Assembly (NCBI GenBank): GCA_021513715.1
Contig: CP084167.1
Span: forward strand, 124,001-188,000
From: Candidatus Heimdallarchaeum endolithica
GTDB taxonomy: Archaea; Asgardarchaeota; Heimdallarchaeia; Heimdallarchaeales; Heimdallarchaeaceae
Direction of reading: 5' to 3'
DNA: 64,000 nucleotides
In this document: piece after piece, positions 24,960 to 36,600 of the stretch
How positions within the stretch are numbered: the first letter of the stretch is position 1
Layout: each line of letters starts with the position of its first letter
The notes under the pieces: generated by a model
What the model was told of the DNA's origin: nothing
Seen by the model: the letters and a program-made list of their open reading frames with translations, nothing else
Databases searched by the model: none
Position numbers and translations under genes: made by a program

Positions 24960-25252
24960 TTAAGCAAGAGTTTCCCATTCTTCATCATATTCATTGTCCC
25001 AAAGTTCTCTCATTTTATCTTTTTGAGCTTCTTCTAAACATTTTATATCATCATCTTCTTCATATATTTGATATTGCTGTTCTTTGAGATTTGGAGCTGA
25101 ATAAATAAATACTTTATGTGTTCTTGAAGTTGTTTCGTTGTGAGTAAAAAGTTCATTAGCTGTAATATCAACTAATTGCGTAATTGCTGTTAAACCACTA
25201 GTTGTGTTTATTTCTTCACCATTAGTATTGTTATTATTATTGGGTTCATCCA
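24960..25252 (-). CDS. Putative antitoxin of the PemK-like toxin
   Basis: I do not recognise a family. The product is about 97 residues, strongly acidic at the C-terminus (YEEDDDIKCLEEAQKDK then DNEYDEEWETLA) and starts with an Asn-run (MDEPNNNNNTNG). The acidic tail and position just before a PemK/MazF toxin fit an antitoxin whose disordered tail masks the toxin. The frame runs up to 25322, inside the protease gene, but ATG at 25252 with a GGTGAG ribosome site nine bases upstream is the likely start. No ribbon-helix-helix or AbrB DNA-binding motif is obvious, so autoregulation is uncertain. Confidence 0.6.
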
Positions 25253-25266
25253 TAAAAGTCTCACCT

Positions 25267-26283
25267 TTAAATTTCTGTTTCTTCAAACCATCCTTCTTCA
25301 ACAATTTTTTCTTGGTAACCAATTATTGGGATAAAAGTATTGGGGTGATTACTAATAACTCTTCTCACTTCTTTTTTTGTTTTATACACGTGAAGTAAGG
25401 AATTCGTCTCAATGATTCCTCTATAAAAAGTAAATATATTCTTATCACTATTTCCAAGTAGGGCTTCAGGGTTATATACTGTATCTAACTTCAGTATATT
25501 ACTATATTGATTGAAAAGATTAATAATTTTATCTGTAAATTCTTTTTCTGGCTTAATAATGTTTAACCCCAGTTCTTCTTCTGCTTCTCTTCTACTAATT
25601 ATATAGTTATGAGAAAATCTTTCTCGAACCAAAGTTTGAACTACTTTATCGACTTTTTCTTGGTGACTCCAATGATATTTTAAAAGTTTTTCTGCTAAAA
25701 AAGATATCTCCATTCTAGACCTTTGAACTGCGCCTAATGTTAAAGGGTGTATCTTTTCCACAAGTTTTTCAAAAACAGTTTTTAATGAATCTTCTTTTTT
25801 TAACCCAAATTCACTTTTTGCTAAATCAATAAACGAATTAACATCCTCTACATTTACTGGTGTAATCTGCTGAATTGGTGAACCAGGAGGATGAAATGTG
25901 GGACCTAATGGATGTTGAATAGAAGGATCAACAGGACTTAGTTGACCCATAGGGGTCATAACAATTTCATTTGCACCTAAAGCTATCAATGTCGCACAAC
26001 TTAAAGCCTTAAAAGGAACAATTACATTAAACTCATCGCAAAATTCTCTTATTAAATTTACCAATGCATAACCTGCGATTGTAATTCCTCCTGTGCTGTA
26101 AAGAAATAAGTCTATTTTATTTTGATGTCCAATTTCCATTAAATGTTTATGAAATATAGGGAAAATGTCTGTGGCAATTTTTGTTTCCAATCCTCTTCTA
26201 TCACCTGTAATATAAACTAAAAGCTTAGAATCTCTCTCACTTTCAATGTCGTTGATTAATTTTAATCTCTCTGCTTTTGTCAT
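25267..26283 (-). CDS. SDH-family Clp-fold serine protease
   Basis: This 338-residue protein belongs to the SDH/SppA-like Clp fold. The first half gives LFLYSTGGITIAGYAL (oxyanion region), IVPFKALSCATLIALGA (probable nucleophile Ser in ALSCAT) and IVMTPMGQLSPVDPSI. Relatives are archaeal proteases often carrying a membrane helix; none is visible here, so it is likely cytosolic. The second half is helical (ISFLAEKLLKYHW, VRERFSHNYIISR). Its stop lies 14 bases before the putative antitoxin start, so the protease, antitoxin and PemK-like toxin form one operon. Cleavage of the antitoxin by this protease is an attractive inference. Confidence 0.8.
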   Translation of the reverse strand: MTKAERLKLINDIESERDSKLLVYITGDRRGLETKIATDIFPIFHKHLMEIGHQNKIDLFLYSTGGITIAGYALVNLIREFCDEFNVIVPFKALSCATLIALGANEIVMTPMGQLSPVDPSIQHPLGPTFHPPGSPIQQITPVNVEDVNSFIDLAKSEFGLKKEDSLKTVFEKLVEKIHPLTLGAVQRSRMEISFLAEKLLKYHWSHQEKVDKVVQTLVRERFSHNYIISRREAEEELGLNIIKPEKEFTDKIINLFNQYSNILKLDTVYNPEALLGNSDKNIFTFYRGIIETNSLLHVYKTKKEVRRVISNHPNTFIPIIGYQEKIVEEGWFEETEI

Positions 26284-26437
26284 TTAAATCAGCTTTAAGC
26301 ATATATACACAAAAAAACCCCTTTTTAAAATATAAAAACTTTGCCTACTAACATATTTTCCTTTAAAAAGAAAAACCAAAATATTAATTAATTCCTTCAT
26401 GAATAAAATAAACATATAATTTAATGGTAGAGTTTGA

Positions 26438-27301
26438 ATGAAGAAGATAGAATATCAATGTAATGTCTGCTTAAAACAAAGAATAATGGCTCTTCCTGAA
26501 AATATAGATTTTAATGTAGATACTAGGGGTTTAATGGATATTATCGATGTTCACAAATGCAAAGGTAATAAGGAAAATGCTATTCTTCTTCATGTTGATT
26601 CTGATTTAAATGTAAGGACACAGATTCCAGTAAAAAAGGAAAATGATGTATCTAGTATTCCTGAACTTCCTCTTCCTTCTCCTCAAAAAGTAGAAAGATC
26701 GAAAATTGAAATTATTACTGATCATCTTATTAGAATCAGAAACATTGATTTCTTTCAAATAAACGATAAAATTAGAAATAAGATCTTTGTTTTTGATCAA
26801 ACTAATAAAAATGATTTAGATAAAATAATTATTGATGACCAATTCCTTGAAATTCAAATATTAACAGAAAAAGAAGTTCAGGAAAATCAAATTAAAAAAT
26901 GGTTAAATGAAATTAAAGAAGCTTACTCTAAAGCGATCTATATTGATATTAAAGCTTTAGAACTTTTACTAAAATTTTTAGATAATAAGATTATTAACGA
27001 AATGAGCTTGAACGATCAAATTGCTTTGGAATTAATATTAAATAGCATTTGTTCAATTCCTCAAACTATTAAAGAAGACATTGAATTTGAAGAGATCTTT
27101 AATGGCATTGATACTGTTGAAAGTCGAAATCTAGATTCTATTCTTGAAAAATGCAAAAACAATGAAAAAAACAATATTCTACAAGTATATAATGAATTAA
27201 AGAATAATTTTTCTTTTAGTGAATATATTTCTATTTTGGCCAATTTAGTAGAGAAAGAAATAATTAAGATATTTACCCTAATGTTTGTAGATAAAAAATA
27301 A
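26438..27301 (+). CDS. Zinc-finger-like uncharacterised protein, paralogue of 49851-50801
   Basis: The N-terminus has a putative metal site: C8-N-V-C11 in YQCNVCLKQRIM and HKC near residue 45 in IIDVHKC. The remainder (about 60-287) alternates beta and helical segments and includes IPELPLPSP and LSLNDQIALELIL-like stretches. The same layout (YLCASCHKQRII ... LVDIHEC) opens the protein at 49851-50801, so the two define a family with a CxxC...HxC head. I know no function. This copy follows a divergent promoter shared with the SDH protease gene, and the other is divergent from the small GTPase. Confidence 0.6.
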   Translation: MKKIEYQCNVCLKQRIMALPENIDFNVDTRGLMDIIDVHKCKGNKENAILLHVDSDLNVRTQIPVKKENDVSSIPELPLPSPQKVERSKIEIITDHLIRIRNIDFFQINDKIRNKIFVFDQTNKNDLDKIIIDDQFLEIQILTEKEVQENQIKKWLNEIKEAYSKAIYIDIKALELLLKFLDNKIINEMSLNDQIALELILNSICSIPQTIKEDIEFEEIFNGIDTVESRNLDSILEKCKNNEKNNILQVYNELKNNFSFSEYISILANLVEKEIIKIFTLMFVDKK

Positions 27302-27349
27302 TTTTTCTTTTCTCTATTCATATGTATATCTCTTAATAAATAACTTTAT

Positions 27350-27925
27350 ACTTCATCTTGATAAGCATGTCCTAAAATCAATTTTTATCAATGGAGGGAT
27401 TTATATTGGAAGTTTGTCTTCTTTCCTAATATTAAAAACCTCACAATGAAAGAGAATTCTTAAAGTTATGAATCTTTCCTTAAAGCTGTGGTAAAAAACC
27501 TCCAAGAACTGGCAAGAGGGGTAGAAAAAATATAGCAGAGAGATGGATAATAGTAGCTCTGGTGGGATTGCAAGAATAGAGAGGATAGCTTTGATGGAGG
27601 AAGTTGGGAGAGAAAATAGCCTATTCTTATTCATGTCATCCCTCCTAAAAGTAATTCTCTTCTCGATTCCCCTCTGCTCGGACTTATAATCCTTATCCAT
27701 CTTTCTATCTTAGTCTCTATAGACATAACTTCCATCTTGAGTATCTTAGTAGCGTTGAACACGTTTTCGGTCTCCTTGAACTCTCTCTTCCACCAATACT
27801 TGATCTTTTACCCTTTACTATCCTCAATACCCTTTACAACCCTTTCATCTGTTATAAGTATCGATGTTCCTATAAAACTCCTAAAAAGAGAAAAAAATTT
27901 TTGGATATCTTTTCTTGTTTTATAA
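27350..27925. mobile_element. Degenerate IS element of a second type
   Basis: The ends are inverted: the left, read on the minus strand, has TTTTAGGACATGCTTATCAA, and the right has TTTTTGGATATCTTTTCTTG. Near the right end one plus-strand frame reads FHLEYLSSVEHVFGLLELSL, like the YxxRxxVEHVFGxLK motif at the end of IS4/IS5-type DDE transposases. The left 140 bases recur in inverted orientation at 37785-37925, confirming a dispersed element. Stops in every frame show it is dead. The open frames at 27401-27700 and 27737-27925 are byproducts. Confidence 0.6.
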
Positions 27926-28259
27926 ACTATTTATTTTATTATTAATTTTATACGTAATAGATAATCGTTTTATTACTGACTATAATAGAAATAATAAAGC
28001 AAAATTTCCTATTTTCTTCTAGGTTTTACTGTCTGAATGTTTTAAAGAGAATAATAATTCACTCCTTATTCTTCAATAAAATTTCATGTAATCTCTCCAA
28101 AAGCAGAAAATGTTGTTTCGTGTATTGATTCAAAGAACTAACAGTAAAGGTATTATCACCCGTAGGTCTAGTGAAGAAAAATAATCTATAAATGGAATAA
28201 GAGAAAAAAGGACAAATAATTGGAGAAATGCTTTCTGATAAACAAGTAAAAGAAGCACT

Positions 28260-28487
28260 TTGTTCAATCAACAACAGTTTTTTAATAAAAAGATGATGCA
28301 AATGATTAGTCAAAGAACCAAAGCTCTTATGACATTAAATAGATTTTTTGAAAAAAGCAAGAATCAAAAAATAGATTTAAAAAAAAGAGAGTTAAAAGAT
28401 CATATCCTTGAAAGTGAAGAAGCTGATTTGTCTCTTATTCGGTTTCTTTCAGTGTCTTCTAAAGAAGAAGCTAAGTTATTAAGCTAA
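28260..28487 (+). pseudogene. Short helical gene fragment
   Basis: The frame opens with TTG and gives 75 residues ending in SKEEAKLLS. From MISQRTKALMTLNRFFEKS to HILESEEADLSLIRFL it resembles the N-terminal helices of PhoU-like/DUF47 proteins, where an E-x-x-AD motif is conserved, but it is far too short. I treat it as a probable fragment; the family guess is weak. Confidence 0.3.
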
Positions 28488-29131
28488 ATAATTAATTTCT
28501 CACAAATAAATAGTCTGGAGAAAATAACTGTAAATAATTTAATTCCTTATTTCTCTTAAAATAGGTCCAAAGAGATTGTTACAAAAATTAGGAATAGATC
28601 AAAGCTAATTACAAAAATGTATTTTTTTACTTACTTGAATTTCTCGCTTAGATAATTCTTTAATCTCATTTACTTTATAAAACTCAATAGAAGTAGATAA
28701 GCATAGTAATATCCTGAAGGAAGTGTAAGTTCAACATAACAATACAAACAGTTAGAATAATAGAGAGTCAAAAGAAATCTAAATGGAGAAAAATATTGTT
28801 TTTCAATTCCTTAATTTCTAAATAAGCATAATAAGCAGTTAATATGTAGGTTTAATGAATGTTATTTTTGGAAGAGTAACCCTCAGTACAAGATGAAGCA
28901 CTAGTTCCAACTAAAGAAAGAGCAACAGCTAAAAGAATAAAAATACAATTTTTTTAGACGATTCACTGATGCAATAGTTCTTTTATTATTTGTATATTTT
29001 TCATTTCTTTGTACATTATATTTTAAAAAAGTAAAAAAATTAAAAAAAGAAAAAGTTTACAAAAAAAGTAGGAAACAGTCTCAGATAATAAAATGTGAAA
29101 AGAAAAAAATTACAAAAATAGGAAAATGGAA
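28488..29131. other. Decayed region with a trace of a membrane anchor
   Basis: No gene is open here. On the minus strand around 28885-28960 a short frame reads FILLAVALSLVGTSASS, which resembles the C-terminal membrane helix of the FG-GAP pseudogene next door (LFILIALASVFGLVTMGG). It may be the end of a second, otherwise lost, surface-protein gene. Confidence 0.35.
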
Positions 29132-30257
29132 CTATCTCCGTCGAATAAATAGAAAAACTAGTCCCCCCATAGTAACAAGACCAAAAACTGAAGCAAGAGC
29201 AATAAGAATAAATAATAGCTTCGGACGGTGTAGAAACAACTATAATGTTTGAATATTCATTCTTATCATAATTCCAAGGATAAATTACTTTTAGATCGTT
29301 AATTCTTGATATTTCTTGTTGAAATTGGAAATCGTCTATACTTGGGTTGTAATTATAAATTTTTATTCTACCAAATACATATAATACTGCTACATTCGGA
29401 TTACCATCATTATCTAAATCACTTACAAAAATAGATCTACCTCCATTATAAAAAGAATAATCTGTGGAAGAAAAAAACCCATTCTCTAACTCTAATCTAG
29501 TCCATACACCTGAATAATAACCCCAATTACAAACTAAATCTACATTTCCATCTAAGTCAAAATCATAACTATCACAATCATATAATCCATCATTCTTAAT
29601 GTAAGTATCTGAAGAAACATTGACAAGTCCAGTCCCATTCCACTTTTTCCAGATAAAAATGTTATCAAGATAATTATCAGAATATGTTTTTTCTAGCAGA
29701 TAAGCTTCATTATCTGTATATGCTTCAACAGGATAGTAAAGAGTTGGTCCTGTTGTGCTAATACTCAAAAGATCATTAGAAAAAGTCCTTGTAGTTTTAT
29801 TATATTCTAAAAATTTGGTATAACCTGGTTCATCTCTATCTTGAACTTGTCCATTAACATCTGAAAGTGTAATAATTTCTGGGATTTTATCTTTGTCCAA
29901 ATCACATACATGATATAAAACTCTTCCAGTAAAAGATTCATTTTTTTCAACCCATTTAGAGCTTTATAGTAAAGATGATAAAAGAATTCTATCTTTCACA
30001 CTAGATCCTGTATCGTTTTTTAGACTATTACCATTATCTTTTTTATTTGAAATGTCAACTATATCCCCAATAATGTTGTTTAAAGAATAAATCTCATTCT
30101 TACTATTTTCATCATTTTGTAGGTTAAAAAACATCTTATTTTCATTATTGTTTATCATTACTACTGTTGGAAAAATAACTAAAAATAACAATAACGAATT
30201 TCTAACTGTTGTTATCAAGGAAATTAATATTTGTTTACATTTAAAAATTTTGCTCAA
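29132..30257 (-). pseudogene. Broken FG-GAP/VCBS-repeat surface protein
   Basis: The reading starts at 30257 with a hydrophobic signal segment (SLLLFLVIFPTVVMI). A TAA at 29964 interrupts; the same frame continues to YHVCDLDKDKIPEI, DFDLDGNVDLVCNWG and DLDNDGNPNVAVL, which are FG-GAP/VCBS calcium-binding repeats of a beta-propeller. Near 29220 a frameshift is needed: the correct frame then gives LFILIALASVFGLVTMGG and ends in RRR at a TAG (29132-29134), a C-terminal membrane anchor with basic stop-transfer residues. One nonsense and one frameshift make it a pseudogene. It would have been an extracellular anchored protein, like its large neighbour. Confidence 0.8.
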
Positions 30258-30269
30258 TTTTTAATGTAT

Positions 30270-30440
30270 TAGAGTTTAGTTTTTAACCACCTTCAATTTA
30301 AAAGAAACAGAAAGGAGGAAGATGCTAACTCTGAAGCATTAAAATGAATTAATGTGGAATATAAAAGGAATAAGGAAAACCAACAGATGTTCAGAACAAA
30401 AAATACTCTGATTGAGCAATTGCAACAAAAGATTGAATAG
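30270..30440. mobile_element. IS remnant, copy 4, strongly decayed
   Basis: TAGAGTTTAGTTTTTAACCA at 30270 corresponds to the terminus TAGTGTCTAGTTTTCATACC of the other copies. Further on, TGGAATATAAAAGGAATAAG and AACCAACAGATG follow the transposase 3' region of copies 1 and 2 with many changes. Beyond about 30440, to 30641, I see nothing. Confidence 0.5.
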
Positions 30441-30641
30441 AGCTATGTATAGGTTTTTCGAGTGACAATAAAAATTCAAAGAAAAAGATATAACCACAAA
30501 AAATCAATTATAAAAAAACAAATACGATATAAAGAGTATTCTAAATTTTTCCATCAGTGATAATTCTGTTTGATTAAGTTTCTCGCTATTTGAAATAGAA
30601 AAGAAAAGTTAAGGAAAACAAAAAAGAGGAAGAAGATTGTT

Positions 30642-33600
30642 TTAAATTTTACCCTTTCCTTCCTTTTCAAATTCTTCAAACTGTCGTAAAAGTTCAGAAA
30701 TTGCTTGTTCAACATCACTGTTGTCTTTGTTTAAAAGTTGATCTCTTTGAATTATAACATCATCTTTATCAATAAGAATGTGTTTAGAATTTAGACCTAT
30801 TAACCATTCTTCTAGCTTTGTTGTATCTGTAAAAGAGAGAAAACTAGCAAGTTTTTCTAGTGAAATTCTAGTGTAAGAATTGATTATTTTAGCAAATTTC
30901 ATTAAACGATTATATTTATCGTTAAGAGATATTTTTATTCTCTCTGTTTCTTTTAGTAATTCATTTATCTCTTGTATAATATCTTGTGTATTATTTATTC
31001 CGATTTCTTGATAAAGATCAATTGGAATTTTCTCTATGTTTGATTTAGCGTTTTCTAGTTTGTTTTGAATTTGATTTAGGAGATTAGTTGCTTTGTCTAT
31101 TTCTGAAATTTCATATTCGTTAACATTTTCGAGTGAAATTAGTTTCTCTTTTAGTTCTTCTATAATAGCTTTTATTTTAGTTATGTTATTTGTAATTGAT
31201 TGTTTAAAGGATGAAAAGTCTTGGAAACCAAGTTTTTCAATAAAAGATTTCGTCTTTGCATCTTTAAAACCTAGTGAAATAGCTTGTTCCCATTCTATTT
31301 TTGAACTAAATCCTAAACTCTCTGCTTTTAACCATTGATTCTTTGTTTCAAAGCCAAGTTCTTTAGCTTTTTCCCATTCTTTTTTATCAGCAAAACCAAG
31401 AGAAATTGCTTGTTTCATCTCATCCTTTGTTGTAAAACCTAGTTCATTTGCTTTCTTCTGCTCTTCAAATGTGTTAAATCCTAAACTTTTAGCTTTTCGT
31501 TGTTCATCAAGTGTTAAGAACCCTACACGTTTAAGTTCAGACCATTCATTGACACTTTGTGCTCCAGAATTTAAGAACTGCGTATAATCTTGTTTTGAAG
31601 AAAAACCTTGTTTGATAAGATTCTTCATTTCTTTTATTGATTGGAATCCTAGTTTATTCTTTTTCCTATTTGATAAACTTCTTCTAATAATAAGGATGAA
31701 AATTATAAATGTAAGAGTAACAGAAACCATTATAAGTATCTTTTTAGTTAGAGTAATAATTTGCTTAATGTGCTCATTTGATCTTGAATCCAATGGATTA
31801 AATCCTTCTTCAACTTCCTCATAATCCGTAAATCCATCATTATCAGTATCTGAATCATTTGGATCTGTTTTATATTGTTTTATTTCGTCTCCATCTGTTA
31901 ATCCATCATTATCAGTATCTGAATCATTTGGATCTGTTTTATATTGTTTTATTTCGTCTCCATCTGTTAATCCATCATTATCAGTATCTGAATCATTTGG
32001 ATCTGTTTTATATTGTTTTATTTCGTCTCCATCTGTTAATCCATCATTATCAGTATCTGAATCATTTGGATCTGTTTTACTATTATATTCTTGAAGATTA
32101 GTTAATTCATCAGTGTCAGGGTCTAAACTAGCATCATCTGTTAATGGGTCGAGAGAATTATTCACTTCCCAACCATCAGGCATACCATCAGAATCAGAAT
32201 CATTATCCAAGGGGTCAGTAGAGTATAAGTTAATTTCGTCTCCATCTGTTAATCCATCATTATCAGTATCTGAATCATTGGGGTCAGTATTGCTATTGTA
32301 TTCCTGAAGATTTGTTAATCCATCAGTGTCAGAGTCTAAACTAGCGTCATCTATTGATGGGTCAAGAGAATTGTTCACTTCCCAACCATCAGGCATACCA
32401 TCAGAATCAGAATCAGAGTTATTAGGGTCTGTAGAGTAAATGTTAACCTCATCACCATCATTTAAACCATCACTGTCGGTGTCAGAATCATTAGGGTCTG
32501 TATCAGCAGCTTGATATTCTTCTAAGTTAGTTAACCCGTCAGTGTCAGGGTCTAAACTAGCGTCATCTGTTAATGGGTCAAGAGAATTGTTCACTTCCCA
32601 ACCATCAGGCATACCATCAGAATCAGAATCAGAGTTATTAGGGTCTGTATAGTAAGTGTTAACTTCTTCTCCATCTGTTAGACCATCATTATCTGTATCT
32701 GCATCATTTGGGTCAGTATTACTATTATACTCTTGAAGATTAGTCAATTCATCTTCATCAGCATCTGAAGAACTATCATCTGTTAATGGGTCGAGATAAT
32801 TGTTCACTTCCCAACCATCAGGAATACCATCAGAATCAGAATCATCATTTTGTGGGTCAGTACCACTATTATATTCTTGAAGATTAGTCAGTTCATCTGA
32901 ATCAGGATCTAAACTAACATCGTCTGTTAATGGGTCAAGGGAATTATTCACTTCCCAATCATCTGTTAATCCATCGTTGTCAGAATCACTATCCAAAGGG
33001 TCAGTGGAGTATGAGTTAACTTCTTCTCCATCTGTTAGACCATCACTGTCAGTGTCAGAATCTAAAGGATCAGTATCGTAAGTGTTAACTTCTTCTCCAT
33101 CAGTTAGACCATCACTGTCAGTGTCAGAATCTAAAGGATCAGTACCAGCTTGATATTCTTCTAAATTATTTAAACCATCACCATCCGGGTCTTCAACATT
33201 GTCATCAGTTAAAGGATCTAAACTGTTTTCTACTTCCCAACCATCAGGCATACCATCAGAGTCAGTGTCAGAATCTAAAGGATCAGTACCAGCTTGATAT
33301 TCTTCTAAATTAGTTAATTCATCAATGTCAAGATCGTCGTCGGCATCATTAACAGTGGCATTAAGACCATAGTTCACTTCCCAACCATCAGGCATACCGT
33401 CACTATCAGTGTCAGAATCTAAAGGGTCAGTACCGTAAGTATTAACCTCTTCTTCATCATCAATTCCGTCACCATCAGTATCAGGTTTAAGAGGGTCAGT
33501 ACTGTAAGTGTTAATCTCGTCTCCATCAGTTAGACCATCAGAGTCAGTGTCAGAGTTATTAGGATCTGTAACAGCTTGATATTCTTCTAAATTAATTAAA

Positions 33601-36600
33601 CCATCACCATCCGGGTCTTCAGAAGAATCATCAGTTAAGGGGTCCAAACTGTTATCTACTTCCCAACCATCCGACATACCATCAGAGTCAGTGTCAGAAT
33701 CTAAAGGGTCAGTACCGTAAGTATTAACCTCTTCTTCATCAGTTAGACCATCAGAGTCAGTGTCAGAATCTAAAGGGTCAGTACCGTAAGTATTAACCTC
33801 TTCTTCATCAGTAAGACCATCAGAGTCAGTGTCAGAATCTAAAGGGTCAGTACCGTAAGTGTTAACCTCTTCTTCATCAGTAAGACCATCAGAGTCAGTG
33901 TCAGAATCTAAAGGGTCAGTACCGTAAGTATTAACCTCTTCTTCATCAGTAAGACCATCAGAGTCAGTGTCAGAATCTAAAGGGTCAGTACCGTAAGTAT
34001 TAACCTCTTCTTCATCAGTAAGACCATCAGAGTCAGTGTCAGAATCTAAAGGGTCAGTACCAGCTTGATACTCCTCTAAATTAGTTAAACCATCACTATC
34101 CGGGTCTTCAGAAGAATCATCAGTTAAGGGGTCCAAACTGTTATCTACTTCCCAACCATCAGGCATACTATCACTGTCAGTGTCAGAATCTAAAGGGTCA
34201 GTACCGTAAGTATTAACCTCTTCTTCATCAGTAAGACCATCAGAGTCAGTGTCAGAATCTAAAGGATCTGTACCAGCTTGATACTCCTCTAAATTAGTTA
34301 AACCATCACTATCCGGGTCTTCAGAAGAATCATCAGTTAAGGGATCTAAACTGTTCTCTACTTCCCAACCATCAGGCATACTATCACTGTCAGTGTCAGA
34401 ATCTAAAGGATCTGTATTGTAAGTGTTAACCTCTTGGCTGTCAGTTAATCCGTCATCATCAGTATCGTTTTTTAGGGGGTCAGTACCGTAAGTGTTAACC
34501 TCTTGGCTGTCAGTTAATCCGTCACCATCAGTATCATTAACAGGATAAAGGTCAACAGAGCTGCTAGAACCATCAATATTATAGGAACCTATTCCATTCC
34601 AATCAGACCAATAGTTACCTATTTGTATTGTATTGTTATACCATATGTTTTCTTGACCAGAATCATAAGCTTGAGAGGATACTTGAAAATTGTTATCTAT
34701 AAAAATATTAGAGTAAATAGTAGCATAATCAGAAGAAGACAAGTATATTCCATATTCCGTATTGTTCATAATTAAGTTCATTACAATAGTAGCAGAATCA
34801 GAATAACACAAATATATTCCATTACGGTTATTTGTTATAGTATTACCAGTAATATTTAGGTAGTTACAATACCGTCCATATAGACCAGTATCAGTATAAC
34901 TCAAGTTCTGGTTAGCAATGGTAAGATGAGAACAGTTAATTAGAATAAGCTGACCATAGTAATCCGATTGGTCAATAACCATATTAGAAGCATTAACAAA
35001 ATAGCCTAAAGGTTTTCCATTTACCAAGTTGTCCTCTACAGTTAAAGAGAAATAATCACTAATGTAATAACTATAAATGTGCAGCCCATTATTCATAAAG
35101 ATATTACCAGTAATAGTAGCATTAGAAGAATACAATAAGTATATTCCATCATCGTTATTTGTTATATTATTACCAGTAAGAGTAACAGAATCAGAATGAT
35201 CCAAGTATATTCCATCATTTTTATTGCTTGTTATAGAATTATTAGTTATAGTAGCAGAATCAGAATAATACAATTTTATTCCATAGTCGTTATTTGTTAT
35301 ACTATTACCAGTAATAGTAACATTAGAAGAATAATACAAATATATTCCATCATTTTTATTGCTTGTTATAGAATTATTAGTTATAGTAGCAGAATCAGAA
35401 TGATACAAGTTTATTCCATAATCTTTATTGTTTGTTATATTATTACCAGTAATAGTAGCATTAGAAGAATACAATAAGTATATTCCATCATCGTTATTGC
35501 TTGTTATAGTATTACCAGTAATATTTAGATAGCTACAATACCATCCATATAGACCAATATCAGTATAACTCAAGTTCTGGTTAGCAATGGTAAGATGAGA
35601 ACAGTTAATTAGAATAAGCTGACCATAGTAATCCGATTGGTCAATAACCATATTAGAAGCATTAACAAAATAGCCTAAAGGTTTTCCATTTACCAGGTTG
35701 TCCTCTACAGTTAAAGAGGAATAAACACTAAGTTCACTAGTACTAATGTACAGTCCATCATTAATAAAAACATTACCAGTAAGAGTAGCATTAGAAGAAG
35801 ACCCCATGATTATTCCATCCCCGTTATTGTCTATTATAATATTACCAGTAAGAGTAGCATTAGAAGAAGAATACAATTTTATTCCATAGTCGTTATTGCT
35901 TGTTATTGTATTACCAGAAATAGTAATATTAGAAGAATCAACCAAGTATATTCCCCCCCCGTAGTTATTGTCTGTTATAATATTACCAGTAATAGTAGCA
36001 TTAGAAGAATACAATAAGTATATTCCATCATCGTTATTATTTGTTATATTATTACCAGTAATAGTAGCATTAGAAGAAGAATACAAATATAGTCCATAAT
36101 CGTTATTATTTGTTATATTATTACCAGTAATAGTAGCATTAGAAGAAGACCGCAAGTATATTCCATAATATTTATTGTTTGTTATAGTATTACCAGTAAT
36201 AGTAGCAGAATCAGAATATTCCAAGAATATTCCAAACACGTTATTTGTTATAGTATTACCAGTAAGAGTAACAGAAGAAGAATCAACCAAGTATATTCCA
36301 TAATCTTTATTGTTTGTTATAGTATTATCAGTAATAGTAGCAGAATCAGAATAAACCAAATATATTCCATAATCTTCATTGCTTGTTATAGTATTACCAG
36401 TAATATTTAGATAGCTACAATACCATCCATATAGACCAATATCAGTATAACTCAAGTTCTGGTTAGCAATGGTAAGATGAGAACAGTTAATTAGAATAAG
36501 CTGACCATAGTAATCCGATTGGTCAATAACCATATTAGAAGCATTAACAAAATAGCCTAAAGGTTTTCCATTTACCAGGTTGTCCTCTACAGTTAAAGAG

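Noticed and set aside
27401..27925. Two open frames of 99 and 62 codons.
   Set aside because: They sit inside the degenerate second IS type; the transposase trace is in another frame.
31848..34060. Regular repeats of about 69 bases looked at first like a CRISPR array.
   Set aside because: Units are contiguous without unique spacers and encode calcium-binding repeats in one open frame.
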